41,715 nucleotides of DNA from JBCCRH01 sp039208045 (lineage in GTDB: Bacteria > Bacteroidota > Bacteroidia > Chitinophagales > Saprospiraceae): positions 1-41,715 of the forward strand of contig JBCCRH010000004.1 of NCBI GenBank assembly GCA_039208045.1, given 5' to 3'. The position numbers and the translations under genes were made by a program. Of the stretch, positions 1 through 8,977 are shown in pieces (positions within the stretch are counted from its first letter, which is position 1; every line of letters begins with the position of its first letter). The notes below the pieces were generated by a model, which was given only the letters and a program-made list of their open reading frames with translations, ran no database searches and was not told the DNA's origin.

Positions 1-42
1 ATTTTATATGCGCAGTATGTAAAATGATAAGAGACACAGGAT

Positions 43-1167
43 ATGAAAAAAATATTAGTAATACTAAGTACAATTTTTTTCTTTGCTTCCAGCTGCGAAG
101 ACAAAAAAACAGACGTGCCCTGCAGCAACTGCCCCGATACAGAGCTCATCGATGGGCCATACAATCCACAACAATATACCTTTAATTTACCCTCCTGGTT
201 GGTACAAAAACCCTTACTTCCAGAAAACGACACCATGACAATAGCGGGTGTAGAACTAGGGCGCTATCTCTTCTATGATCCAATCCTCTCTGCGGATAAT
301 ACGCTTTCGTGTGCTTCCTGCCACCAGCAGGATAAAGCTTTTACCGATGGTAGCGCTGTTAGTGTTGGTATTCGTGGGATACCCGGGACGCGTAGTGCCA
401 TGCCTATTTTCAATTTAGCATTTAATCCTAGAGAATTCTTTTGGGATGGCCGAGTGCATACGCTGGAAACGCAAGCGCTACTACCCATTACTGATCCCTT
501 GGAGATGGATGATACTTGGGAGAACGTGATGGAACGACTGAGAAACGACGAAGATTATCCCCAACTATTCAGGGCAGCATTTGGGATTAAGAGTAAACAA
601 GAAATGACCAAAGAGCTAGCCGTAAATGCCATTGCACAGTTTGAGCGCAGTATCGTGAGCTTTGAATCGCGCTATGATCGTATTCTGCAATTTAATGAGG
701 GGTGGCCCACCGATGAAGAGCTGAGAGGTCAAACACTCTTTTTTATTGAGCCATTTATGCAGACGGATAACCATCCCGGTTGTTCTCATTGTCATAATGG
801 CCCTAACTTCACTAATCACACATACTCGAATAATGGCTTAGACAAGGTAGACGACCTCAATGATTTTGTGGATAGGGGTAGGGGAGCGGTTACCAACAAT
901 CTTTTTGATAATGGAAAGTTCAAGGTGCCTTCGCTCCGCAATGTAGCGCTCACGCCTCCCTATATGCACGATGGCCGCTTTGCTACCTTGGAAGAAGTGA
1001 TCGATAACTATGCTTTGGGCGGGCATGGCGTCATTAATGAAGACCCCAATTTGGTGCCGTTTACCTTAACAGAAGACGATAAACGCTCCTTAGTAGCCTT
1101 TCTGGAGATGCTCACCGACACGAGTTTTGTGAATAATCCGGCCTACAAAAATCCCTTTGAGGAGTAG
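43..1167 (+). CDS. Di-haem cytochrome c peroxidase (MauG/CcpA family), lipoprotein
   Basis: A 374-residue protein with a lipoprotein signal peptide (hydrophobic residues 4-16, lipobox ending at Cys18), so it should be anchored on the periplasmic side of a membrane or on the surface. Two c-type haem motifs are visible: CASCH at 90-94 and CSHCH at about 247-251. The FFWDGR, ALLPITDPLEMD and late PSLRNVALTPPYMHDG segments are typical of bacterial cytochrome c peroxidases. The family reduces H2O2 with electrons from small cytochromes; MauG relatives oxidise protein side chains instead, and sequence alone does not decide between these. A strong terminator follows directly, so it is probably the last or only gene of its transcript; the promoter lies at or beyond the window edge. 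Confidence 0.93.
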   Translation: MKKILVILSTIFFFASSCEDKKTDVPCSNCPDTELIDGPYNPQQYTFNLPSWLVQKPLLPENDTMTIAGVELGRYLFYDPILSADNTLSCASCHQQDKAFTDGSAVSVGIRGIPGTRSAMPIFNLAFNPREFFWDGRVHTLETQALLPITDPLEMDDTWENVMERLRNDEDYPQLFRAAFGIKSKQEMTKELAVNAIAQFERSIVSFESRYDRILQFNEGWPTDEELRGQTLFFIEPFMQTDNHPGCSHCHNGPNFTNHTYSNNGLDKVDDLNDFVDRGRGAVTNNLFDNGKFKVPSLRNVALTPPYMHDGRFATLEEVIDNYALGGHGVINEDPNLVPFTLTEDDKRSLVAFLEMLTDTSFVNNPAYKNPFEE

Positions 1168-1174
1168 ATGCAAG

Positions 1175-1218
1175 AAAAAAGGAGCAAATTTTTTTAGAAA
1201 AAAATGGCTCCTTTTTTT
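1175..1218. terminator. Strong, bidirectional intrinsic terminator
   Basis: GGAGC (1181-1185) pairs with GCTCC (1207-1211). The stem continues inward through an A/T-rich arm pair and outward through an A-run facing a T-run (1212-1218). It begins 8 bases after the peroxidase stop codon. The A-run/T-run symmetry means it could stop transcription from either side. Confidence 0.88.
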
Positions 1219-1431
1219 ATTTTAAAAAATATTTATCTCACAAAATTACTTTCCTGTCTATCTTATTAACCATTGATAATCAGAAATTTATTTTTATATA
1301 GCTATCCAAATTGGTTAATTTTTTTTTCACAAATGTGTGTTTTTGTCCTTGTACTAGCCGTAAAGTTTTAAGATCATTGTATTGTCAAACAAAATTAACG
1401 CCGGTTAAAGAATTGGCGCACAAATTTTGGG

Positions 1432-1497
1432 ATATGTACATGGGAATTTAGTTTGTCTATAGTAAGTCAGAATTTTTTTTTTCGTCTGACTTACTAT
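1432..1497 (+). repeat. Box + stem-loop unit 1 of 3
   Basis: The box ATGTACATGGGAATTTA (about 1434-1450) is followed by a perfect 12-bp inverted repeat, ATAGTAAGTCAG (1459-1470) with CTGACTTACTAT (1486-1497). The loop contains nine T residues. The box matches units 2 and 3 (shared core CATGGGA), but the stem sequence is entirely different, so structure rather than stem sequence appears conserved. No T-run follows this stem. Confidence 0.6.
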
Positions 1498-1573
1498 GCA
1501 CAAATCTCCAACACAAAAAGAACTTAACTTACTTAACGATATATCTTTTCTTTTTACTTGCTTTTCATTTTCG

Positions 1574-1640
1574 TATATGTTCATGGGATTATAATTATCA
1601 GAGAGTCGTATTCGCTTCAGGCGGGTGCGACTCTCTCCTT
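1574..1640 (+). repeat. Box + stem-loop unit 2 of 3
   Basis: The box TATGTTCATGGGATTATAAT lies at about 1576-1595. It is followed by a 15-bp stem: GAGAGTCG (1601-1608) pairs with CGACTCTC (1628-1635), and the inner seven pairs are completed with G-U wobbles around a TTCAG loop. The stem is followed by TCCTTTTTA, so it could act as an intrinsic terminator. Confidence 0.65.
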
Positions 1641-1790
1641 TTTAGAAAAAGCTTACTAGATTGTAGCAGATTTTACAATTTGAAGAAAAAGTGATACGAA
1701 CGAAAAATAAATACGAGCTGTTTTTAGTTTATATTTACACTGTGACAATAATTAGGAGTGCTTTAATGAAACATTCCTATTAAGAATTTA

Positions 1791-1858
1791 TATATTCATG
1801 GGATTATAATTTGTTAGTGGAGGTCGCATCCGCCTGAGGCGGATACGACTTTTTTTTT
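1791..1858 (+). repeat. Box + stem-loop unit 3 of 3
   Basis: The box TATATTCATGGGATTATAAT (1791-1810) is nearly identical to unit 2. The stem is GTCG(C)ATCCGCC (from 1823) with GGCGGAT(A)CGAC (to 1849), loop TGA, with one C/A mismatch, followed by a run of nine T residues (1850-1858). This is a textbook terminator shape, so the unit may be the 3' end of a short RNA. Confidence 0.65.
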
Positions 1859-1880
1859 GGCCCATATCGTGCATTATTTT

Positions 1881-1908
1881 TTTGTTTAAGCATTTTTTAC
1901 TTATTTTG
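1881..1908 (+). promoter_or_regulatory. Candidate Bacteroidota promoter for the SprB-repeat gene
   Basis: TTTG at 1881-1884 and TTATTTTG at 1901-1908 (7 of 8 to TAnnTTTG) are separated by 16 bases, one short of the usual range. The site lies just after the T-run of unit 3 and about 200 bases before the adhesin start. If real, the three box units are upstream of the adhesin transcript and would be independent RNAs. Confidence 0.3.
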
Positions 1909-2106
1909 CTGGTAGCTATTTAGGTAGTTACTTTTTAGACCCCACATTAAAAGCAGCGAAAAACGCTGCAACATTCCCTTTCATAGGCTCATGGCTCGCT
2001 GTGGTCTTGGCCTCCGTTCATACCTCCTTCTAGTTTACTTACTAAGAACTTAAAGCATGCCCTGTTTTTAGAGGGCTTATTATTATACTAACAAATTATA
2101 AATCCA

Positions 2107-5100
2107 ATGCTTGACTCTACACAAGTGACTTTTGCTAGTGCAAGGCCTAGAAAACGCTATTACGCGTATTTGCGTCTGCATCTTCTAGCTCTTCTTCTGT
2201 TGACGACCGTTTCCCTTAGTTTTGCACAGTTATCTGTGACGTTTAATTTAGAAGAGCCTACCTGCTTTGGTTTACCAAAAGGAAAGATTACAGCTATTGT
2301 GAGTGGTGGAACAGCACCCTACACCTACAATTGGAGTACAGGAGCGACAGGCCCGATGCTCGAAAATGTGTTTGCGGGTACGTACACCGTTACTGTAATG
2401 GATAATAACGGGATAACCGAAGTCGAGTCTGTTATCTTGGGAGAACCCGATCTAGTAACTGCCACTCTAGTGGCTGACGAATGTACCCTGCCATTTAGTG
2501 TTACGGCCTTCGGGGGCGGGGGGATACCTCCTTACTCGTACTTTTGGTCAACCGGCGCCACCTCGCAAACTATCAATAACTTGGCGCCAGGTAACTACTG
2601 TGTGACGGTTACAGATGATAACCTTTGTGGTACCGTAGAGTGTATTAATTTGGATAACACCCCCATTAACTTAAATTTGGTGACCAATAATTTGGATTGC
2701 CCAGACAGCAACGATGGTTCGGTGACTGCATTTGTATCTGGTGGGACACCACCCTACCTATATAATTGGAGCAATGGTGCTACCACACAGACCGTTTCCA
2801 ATCTAGCTGCTGGTAGTTATACAGTGACTGTAACTGATGCAGCAGGCTGTAGTGTTTCTGCAACAGGTATTGTAAATGCGCCTCCACCTATCATTGTTAA
2901 CTTAAATGGTACTGATCCAGTTTGTGTGGGAGATATGAATGGAAGTATCTTTTCCAGTGTCAGTGGTGGCACACCGCCTTATTCTTTTTTCTGGAATACG
3001 GGTCAGACCTCTCAGTTTCTCACCAACTTAAGCCCTGGTAGCTATACCGTAACGGTGACTGATGCCAACGGTTGTGATGTGGTTGCCACTGAACTATTAC
3101 AGCCTCAATCTACGCTCAATGCAGGTTCATTTGGCACTATGGAAACCTGCCCCGATGCAGATGATGGTTTCCTTACGGTAATGGCAAATGGTGGCGTAAT
3201 GCCTTTCAGTTACCTTTGGAGCAATGGAGCGACTACTCAGGTGGTAACCAATGTAACACCAGGTAACTATTCCGTAACCGTTACGGATGGGTTGGGATGT
3301 ACCGCTACCAGTTCTACGGTAGTGATGGCCGCTCCTGATATTGTACTTAATGTAGACGCCAATGACATTACCACTTGTGGAGCTAATAACGGAACAGTGT
3401 TCGCAACCGTAGTCTCTGGTGGAACGCCGCCATTCAGCTATAGCTGGAGTACAGGCGATAACACCGCAGTAGTGACTAATCTACCGGCAGGCAACTACAC
3501 GGTCTTAGTGACGGATGCCAATGGCTGTACACAAGGCGGCTTAGCTACGATTGTAGCACCACCAGATGTGACGCTCTCCATAACTGCCACTACTGTCATT
3601 TGCCCCGATTCTAACGAGGGATCAGCCACAGCAATCCCTTCTAATGGTACGCCACCCTACACCTTCCTGTGGAGTACGGGCGCTACCAGCCAGACCATTT
3701 CCAACTTAGGTCCAGGAGGCTACTCCGTAACCGTAATGGACGCAAATGGCTGTATGGATAGCCGCTCTGTAGTAATCACAGAATCCCCTGATTTTACTAT
3801 TAATGTAGTAGGAACAGAGACGGTTTGTGGAGCAGGCAATACGGGTTCTGCCACAGCGCTTATCACTAGCGGCAGCGGCCCATTCACTTATCTATGGAAT
3901 ACTGGTGCAACTTCTGCTTCTATATCTAATTTACCGGAAGGTACTTATACCGTAACTGTTACTAATTCAGATGGCTGTACCGAAACGGATAACATCACGA
4001 TCGATATTATAGATGATTTCGCAGTGGCCGTCTCCAAGACCAATGTCGACTGCTTTGGAGACAATACAGGTACTGCCATGGCGAATCCTACAGGCGGAAC
4101 GCCTCCCTACAGCTATCTGTGGAATACGGGCGCAACTACTCCTACGATTTCTAACTTGCCTTCAGGCCCCTACTCTGTAACGGTGACGGATCAGAACGGC
4201 TGTACGGCAAGTGGTGCGGTCATCGTCACTACGCCGCCTATGCTTAGTGTCACAATTAATGGCAGCGAATCCGTCTGTGAAGGGGAAAATACAGGAGTGG
4301 CAACCGCTATTCCTTCAGGGGGTACGCCCGGCTATACCTATCTGTGGAATACCGGTGCAACTAGCCAAACGATTACTGGCTTAGTTGCTGGAACGTATAC
4401 CGTAACGGTGATGGATATTAATAATTGTACGGCAGTCTCCTCTATCCAAATTGTGGAGTCGCCTGGCCTTACTGCCGAAATTAACGCCAATACGATTTTA
4501 TGTGGTATGGGTGAAACAGGCTCTGCCAGCGTGACCGTTATGGGCGGAACAGCACCGTTTAGCTTTATGTGGAGCACGGGTTCTACCGCCGAATCTATCG
4601 ACAACCTGCCAGCAGGTACTTACACGGTTGAAGTAACGGATGCCAATGGCTGTTCGGATACGGCAGAAATCACCATCAATATGGTTAATGACCTTTCGGT
4701 TAGCGTGACGATAAGAAATATACTTTGCCTTGGTGATAGTAATGGCGGTGCATTGGCTGAAGCCAATGGAGGAATGCCTCCTTACTCTTTTACTTGGAAT
4801 ACAGGCTCTAACTCTGATGAACTAATAGACATCCCAGCTGGAACGTACACCGTCATGGTGACGGATGCTAATGGCTGTACGGCTGAAGCTTCTGGTACGG
4901 TCATTTCACCCACCGAACTCACTGTAGGTGCAACCTCAACCGATGCCGATTGCTTCGGTGAAAGTTCAGGCACCGCTACGGCAAGCCCAATGGGGGGTAC
5001 GCCTCCTTATACCTATGCTTGGAGTACCGGAGGCACTACGCCGATGATTATGGGCTTAGCAGAGGGCATTTATGAAGTAACAGTAACAGATGCGAACTTA

Positions 5101-8100
5101 TGTACGGCGGAAGCGAATGTAGAAATTGGCCAGCCAGATGATTTAAGTATTAATGTAAATGCACCAATTATTGAATGTGGAGGCACCAATAGTGGTTCCG
5201 CTTCAGCCATCGTTACAGGCGGTACAGGCCCTTACACCTACGCTTGGAGCAACGGTGGAATGACTCAGACAATAGATGGCCTCCCTGCGGGTATTTACGA
5301 AATTACAGTGACGGATGCTAATGGTTGTACGGTCGAAGGACAGGCCTTCACCCTATCAGAGCTACCTCAATTAGCATTAGATTTTGAAGTAAGCAATATC
5401 ATTTGTACCGATCAAAACGTAGGAGAAGTCAGTGTGAGCGTGACGGGTGGTACGGCGCCATTTGCCTACCAATGGAATAATGGTGCAACTACTGAGACAA
5501 TTAGTGGCCTACAGGCTGGTACCTACATGGTAACAGTGACCGATGCTAACAACTGTGAAGCGACAGGCATGGCCACTGTAACGCAGAGTCTAGGCCTTAT
5601 GGTGACTGCTACCGGTACCGATGTGACTTGTAATGGGTTTAATGATGGCACGGCCACTGCGAATGTATCAGGCGGTGTAGCTCCTTTGAGCTACGAATGG
5701 TCAAATAGCGAGACCACGCAAATGATTAGTGGTTTGGCGCCAGGCACCTACATGGTGACCGTGACTGATAACGACGGTTGTACCGGCGAAGCAAGTGTAA
5801 CCATCAGCCAGCCCGCTACCCTTGGCGTGATGCTATCCGGGATGGATTTGGACTGTTCTGGTGACAATAATGGCATGGTAACGTCTACCGTGAGCGGTGG
5901 TACCATGCCTTATACCTACGCTTGGAGTAATGGAATGATGACGGCCAACATTGGAGGCTTAAGCGGAGGTACCTATGAGGTGACGGTTACAGACGCCAAT
6001 GGTTGTGGGGCAACAGCTTCTATCACGCTAGATGAACCAGACCCCATACAAGCAATTGCTATAGAGTTGATGGGTACTTGTGATGGCTCTATGGATGGAA
6101 GTGCTAGAGTGACTGCCTCTGGCGGTACACCACCTTATACCTATGAGTGGACTAATGGCGATACCGATGCGACCATCGCTGGACTCGCTCCGGGCACTTA
6201 CACGGTAACCGTAACTGATGCTAACGAATGTACAGCTACCGCAATGGTGACTGTAACGGGCTTTGACACCCCAACTTGTGTAGTAAATATTATCACTCCA
6301 TCTATGATGGGCAATGATGGTTCCTTAGAGGCAGTAGTTACAGGAGGTACAGCTCCTTACACTTATGCTTGGAGCAATGGCAATACCACTTCGCTTATCG
6401 CAGGTCTAGCACCAGGCACTTACACGGCTACCGTTACTGACGCCAATGGCTGCGAAACGGTCTGTGAAAATACCTTGGAGGCTCTAGCTGGTATCGGAAA
6501 CTATGTGTGGGAAGACACCGATCGCGATGGTTTACAAGATGACAATGAGCCCCCAGTGAGCGGTGTGACCGTGAACTTGAAAGATGAAAACGGCATGATC
6601 ATCGCTACAACAACTACAGACGATGATGGTATGTATCTCTTCTTGGGCCTCACACCTGCCACCTATTCCGTGCAGTTTGAATTGCCAGATGGCTTCGACT
6701 TTACCTTTGAAGATAATGGAGATGATGCACTAGATAACGACGCCATAGCATCTATGAACGGTATGACGATTAACACCACGCTCGACCCTGGCGAAATCGA
6801 TTTGACCTGGGATGCTGGTATCTACGTGCCACCTACCAGTGATCTTACTGACCCTTGTAATTGCCTCAACAACGCAACGAATGAGAGTAATGGTCAGTTT
6901 GGGGAACTACTTACTGTATTTAGCTACCCTGGCGAGACTTGGACCTTGATCGAGGCAGAGAATATGTTTGATATCAATAGCCCAGAGCCTCCCGCAGCTC
7001 CTATTCCGATTAGTTTACCTTTTGTATTACAAGAAACTTCTCCGGGAGAGTATCAATTGCCATTCCGTATTATTGATGAAATGACTTACAATGCAGCAGT
7101 GATTACTAATGGTTTTGACACACTTGATATCAATAATACATGTACCTATCCGAGTGTTGGTTTAGACCAAATTCCTGATGGCGATGTGTGCGTATTTGAC
7201 GATCCATTCCCAATTGAAGCTGCGCCAAGTATTCCGGGAACGCTTGTCTTTACATTAGATGGAGTACCCATTACAGAGTTTGATCCAGAAGAAGCAGGTA
7301 TTGGTATATATGAATTTGTGGCAGAACTAGTACCTTTTGATCCAGATGAATGTACAGCGCGTATTGTGACTACGGTCAATGTAATAGGGGATTGTACGGC
7401 TAAAGTTGGTGATTTTGTCTGGCTAGATCAAGACCGCGATGGCACGCAAGACCCAGGTGAACCAGGTATTGAGGGCGTAAAAGTGATTATTAATGGCCAG
7501 GAAGAAGATGATGATATCTATGCAGATACCACCATGACGGATGCCAATGGGCTTTATTGCTTCTTCGTTCCGCCAGGAACGTATAAGGTCACTTTCATGA
7601 ATCATGATGATTTATTATCACTTACTGACCCTAATCAGGGTGGTGATGATGCGCTAGATAGTGATGCGGATCCTCTCATGGGTATGACAGATGTCTTCTC
7701 CGTCACAGATGGGGATACCCTCTTGACGATTGATGCAGGTTATGTAACTAAATGTGATAATGCTACTGATCCAGGGGAAATTGGTTTTTATCAGTTCCTA
7801 TGTGGCCCCGGGGTCGATCCCGAGCCATTAGTGGAAGTAGAAGCACCTTCTGGAGGTTCTGGAGAGCTAGAGTTCTTATGGATGTTCAGTACGGTACCTG
7901 GCCCATTCGACCCAAATATTTGGACGATGATTCCCAATTCGAATACCCCTAATTATGATCCAGGTCCACTATACGAAACGACCTTCTTCGCCCGCTGTGT
8001 GCGCCGAGAATGCTGTGTAACGTACTTAGAGTCGAATATTATTACGATTGAAGTGGGTAGCGTAGCGGAAGCAGTGATCAATGGCCCATCCATTGTTTGC

Positions 8101-8868
8101 GAAGATACGCCAACCACCTTCTTTGCAGCAGGCGTAGGCCCTGATGCCGTGGTAGAATGGGACTTTGGCCCCGGTGCTTCGCCACAGATGGCTATGGGCT
8201 CTAATGTAGATGTCACTTGGTCTTCTTTCGGCAACTTCGAAATTCACTTGAGTGTAACGGAGAATGGCTGTACTTCAACTGATGTAAGATCAGTCACGGT
8301 CACCAACAGCCCCGTGCAGTGTGGAAACGGTTTGGTAATAGATGTCAATGTACTCAATCAAGCCGTGATCATGGTAGACTGGCGCGTGCCAGAGCAGCAG
8401 CAGCAAGTAGGCTTCTCCGTAGAGCATTCGCCTGATGGAGAAAACTTCACCACTATCGGTCAAATGCTCGCTCCAACTATCACTGGTGATGGGCAAGACT
8501 ACTACGAATTTATCCACGAAGACCCCAAAATGGGCCGTAACTACTACCGCGTTAAAATGGAAGATAGCTTTGGCACTACCGCCTACTCTGACATCGGAGA
8601 AGGCATCATTTATGGTGATTCGAGAATAGCCATGCTTTTCCCCAATCCAGTAGAAGATCAACTGCGCCTAGAGCTCTTCGAAACCTTTGACGATGAAGTG
8701 ACCATCAACGTAATTGGCATTCAAGGTATCATTTATGAGACCCTGCGCCTTCCAGCTGATACCAAGCAGCTAGACGTTGATTTCTCTAACTATGCAGCGG
8801 GAACCTACTTCTTGCGCTTGAGCTTAGGGAAAGTGGATGTGAAGACGATGAAGGTGGTGAAGCAATAG
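2107..8868 (+). CDS. Giant SprB-repeat surface protein with T9SS type A sorting domain
   Basis: A 2253-residue secreted protein. The signal peptide is unusual: about 22 mostly polar and basic residues precede the hydrophobic core, ending near SLSFAQ (about 41). I count 19 SprB-like repeats of about 75-80 residues from about 45 to 1455, each with a GGTPPY.Y.WS.GAT core, a .GTYTVTVTDANGC end and usually an extra Cys near its start. Two SdrD B-like domains follow (GNYVWEDTDRDG near 1462, GDFVWLDQDRDG near 1766). A PKD-like domain lies at about 1995-2067. The last 80 residues (from MLFPNPVEDQ) are a type A sorting domain, predicting T9SS export and surface attachment. In Flavobacterium johnsoniae SprB is a mobile gliding adhesin, but that protein uses a type B sorting domain, so this is an SprB-repeat adhesin rather than an SprB orthologue. 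The ATG at 2107 is the only Met before the signal core. Confidence 0.93.
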   Translation: MLDSTQVTFASARPRKRYYAYLRLHLLALLLLTTVSLSFAQLSVTFNLEEPTCFGLPKGKITAIVSGGTAPYTYNWSTGATGPMLENVFAGTYTVTVMDNNGITEVESVILGEPDLVTATLVADECTLPFSVTAFGGGGIPPYSYFWSTGATSQTINNLAPGNYCVTVTDDNLCGTVECINLDNTPINLNLVTNNLDCPDSNDGSVTAFVSGGTPPYLYNWSNGATTQTVSNLAAGSYTVTVTDAAGCSVSATGIVNAPPPIIVNLNGTDPVCVGDMNGSIFSSVSGGTPPYSFFWNTGQTSQFLTNLSPGSYTVTVTDANGCDVVATELLQPQSTLNAGSFGTMETCPDADDGFLTVMANGGVMPFSYLWSNGATTQVVTNVTPGNYSVTVTDGLGCTATSSTVVMAAPDIVLNVDANDITTCGANNGTVFATVVSGGTPPFSYSWSTGDNTAVVTNLPAGNYTVLVTDANGCTQGGLATIVAPPDVTLSITATTVICPDSNEGSATAIPSNGTPPYTFLWSTGATSQTISNLGPGGYSVTVMDANGCMDSRSVVITESPDFTINVVGTETVCGAGNTGSATALITSGSGPFTYLWNTGATSASISNLPEGTYTVTVTNSDGCTETDNITIDIIDDFAVAVSKTNVDCFGDNTGTAMANPTGGTPPYSYLWNTGATTPTISNLPSGPYSVTVTDQNGCTASGAVIVTTPPMLSVTINGSESVCEGENTGVATAIPSGGTPGYTYLWNTGATSQTITGLVAGTYTVTVMDINNCTAVSSIQIVESPGLTAEINANTILCGMGETGSASVTVMGGTAPFSFMWSTGSTAESIDNLPAGTYTVEVTDANGCSDTAEITINMVNDLSVSVTIRNILCLGDSNGGALAEANGGMPPYSFTWNTGSNSDELIDIPAGTYTVMVTDANGCTAEASGTVISPTELTVGATSTDADCFGESSGTATASPMGGTPPYTYAWSTGGTTPMIMGLAEGIYEVTVTDANLCTAEANVEIGQPDDLSINVNAPIIECGGTNSGSASAIVTGGTGPYTYAWSNGGMTQTIDGLPAGIYEITVTDANGCTVEGQAFTLSELPQLALDFEVSNIICTDQNVGEVSVSVTGGTAPFAYQWNNGATTETISGLQAGTYMVTVTDANNCEATGMATVTQSLGLMVTATGTDVTCNGFNDGTATANVSGGVAPLSYEWSNSETTQMISGLAPGTYMVTVTDNDGCTGEASVTISQPATLGVMLSGMDLDCSGDNNGMVTSTVSGGTMPYTYAWSNGMMTANIGGLSGGTYEVTVTDANGCGATASITLDEPDPIQAIAIELMGTCDGSMDGSARVTASGGTPPYTYEWTNGDTDATIAGLAPGTYTVTVTDANECTATAMVTVTGFDTPTCVVNIITPSMMGNDGSLEAVVTGGTAPYTYAWSNGNTTSLIAGLAPGTYTATVTDANGCETVCENTLEALAGIGNYVWEDTDRDGLQDDNEPPVSGVTVNLKDENGMIIATTTTDDDGMYLFLGLTPATYSVQFELPDGFDFTFEDNGDDALDNDAIASMNGMTINTTLDPGEIDLTWDAGIYVPPTSDLTDPCNCLNNATNESNGQFGELLTVFSYPGETWTLIEAENMFDINSPEPPAAPIPISLPFVLQETSPGEYQLPFRIIDEMTYNAAVITNGFDTLDINNTCTYPSVGLDQIPDGDVCVFDDPFPIEAAPSIPGTLVFTLDGVPITEFDPEEAGIGIYEFVAELVPFDPDECTARIVTTVNVIGDCTAKVGDFVWLDQDRDGTQDPGEPGIEGVKVIINGQEEDDDIYADTTMTDANGLYCFFVPPGTYKVTFMNHDDLLSLTDPNQGGDDALDSDADPLMGMTDVFSVTDGDTLLTIDAGYVTKCDNATDPGEIGFYQFLCGPGVDPEPLVEVEAPSGGSGELEFLWMFSTVPGPFDPNIWTMIPNSNTPNYDPGPLYETTFFARCVRRECCVTYLESNIITIEVGSVAEAVINGPSIVCEDTPTTFFAAGVGPDAVVEWDFGPGASPQMAMGSNVDVTWSSFGNFEIHLSVTENGCTSTDVRSVTVTNSPVQCGNGLVIDVNVLNQAVIMVDWRVPEQQQQVGFSVEHSPDGENFTTIGQMLAPTITGDGQDYYEFIHEDPKMGRNYYRVKMEDSFGTTAYSDIGEGIIYGDSRIAMLFPNPVEDQLRLELFETFDDEVTINVIGIQGIIYETLRLPADTKQLDVDFSNYAAGTYFLRLSLGKVDVKTMKVVKQ

Positions 8869-8955
8869 GCTAGATGTAGCCGAAATAATAGTTGGCCTCA
8901 GCTACGCTCGGCCAACAATGTAAAATGGTCTCGACTATTCTTAGTCGGGGCCATT
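8868..8955 (+). terminator. Three consecutive hairpins after the giant adhesin gene
   Basis: GGCTA-GATG-TAGCC (8868-8881) begins at the last base of the stop codon. GTTGGCC (8891-8897) pairs with GGCCAAC (8910-8916). A 14-bp stem at 8924-8955 (AATGGTCTCGACTA with TAGTCGGGGCCATT, two G-U pairs, loop TTCT) completes the set. No long T-run follows, so termination efficiency is uncertain; the hairpins may also protect the 3' end of the 6.8-kb mRNA. Confidence 0.6.
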
Positions 8956-8977
8956 CTTACCCAAAAAACACCACCCA

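Larger units (their letters stand above)
1219..2106. other. 888-bp gene-free region upstream of the giant adhesin gene
   Basis: I see no convincing coding frame here; the stretch is AT-rich with stops in all frames. It holds three box-plus-stem-loop units (listed separately), a CGCC/GGCG hairpin at 1399-1418 just before unit 1, an AGGAGTG/CATTCCT hairpin at 1754-1778 just before unit 3, a GCAGCG/CGCTGC hairpin at 1953-1969, and a weak GCCCT/AGGGC hairpin at 2059-2076 near the adhesin start. The density of hairpins suggests small RNAs or a long regulated leader. Confidence 0.6.

Noticed and set aside
1219..2106. A small protein gene in the long gap
   Set aside because: ATG frames there, for example at 1766, stop after a few codons and none has a plausible composition.
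2200..6480. Regular repeats that might suggest a CRISPR array or a DNA satellite
   Set aside because: The period (about 230 bases) and sequence are explained by the protein-level SprB repeats in one continuous reading frame.
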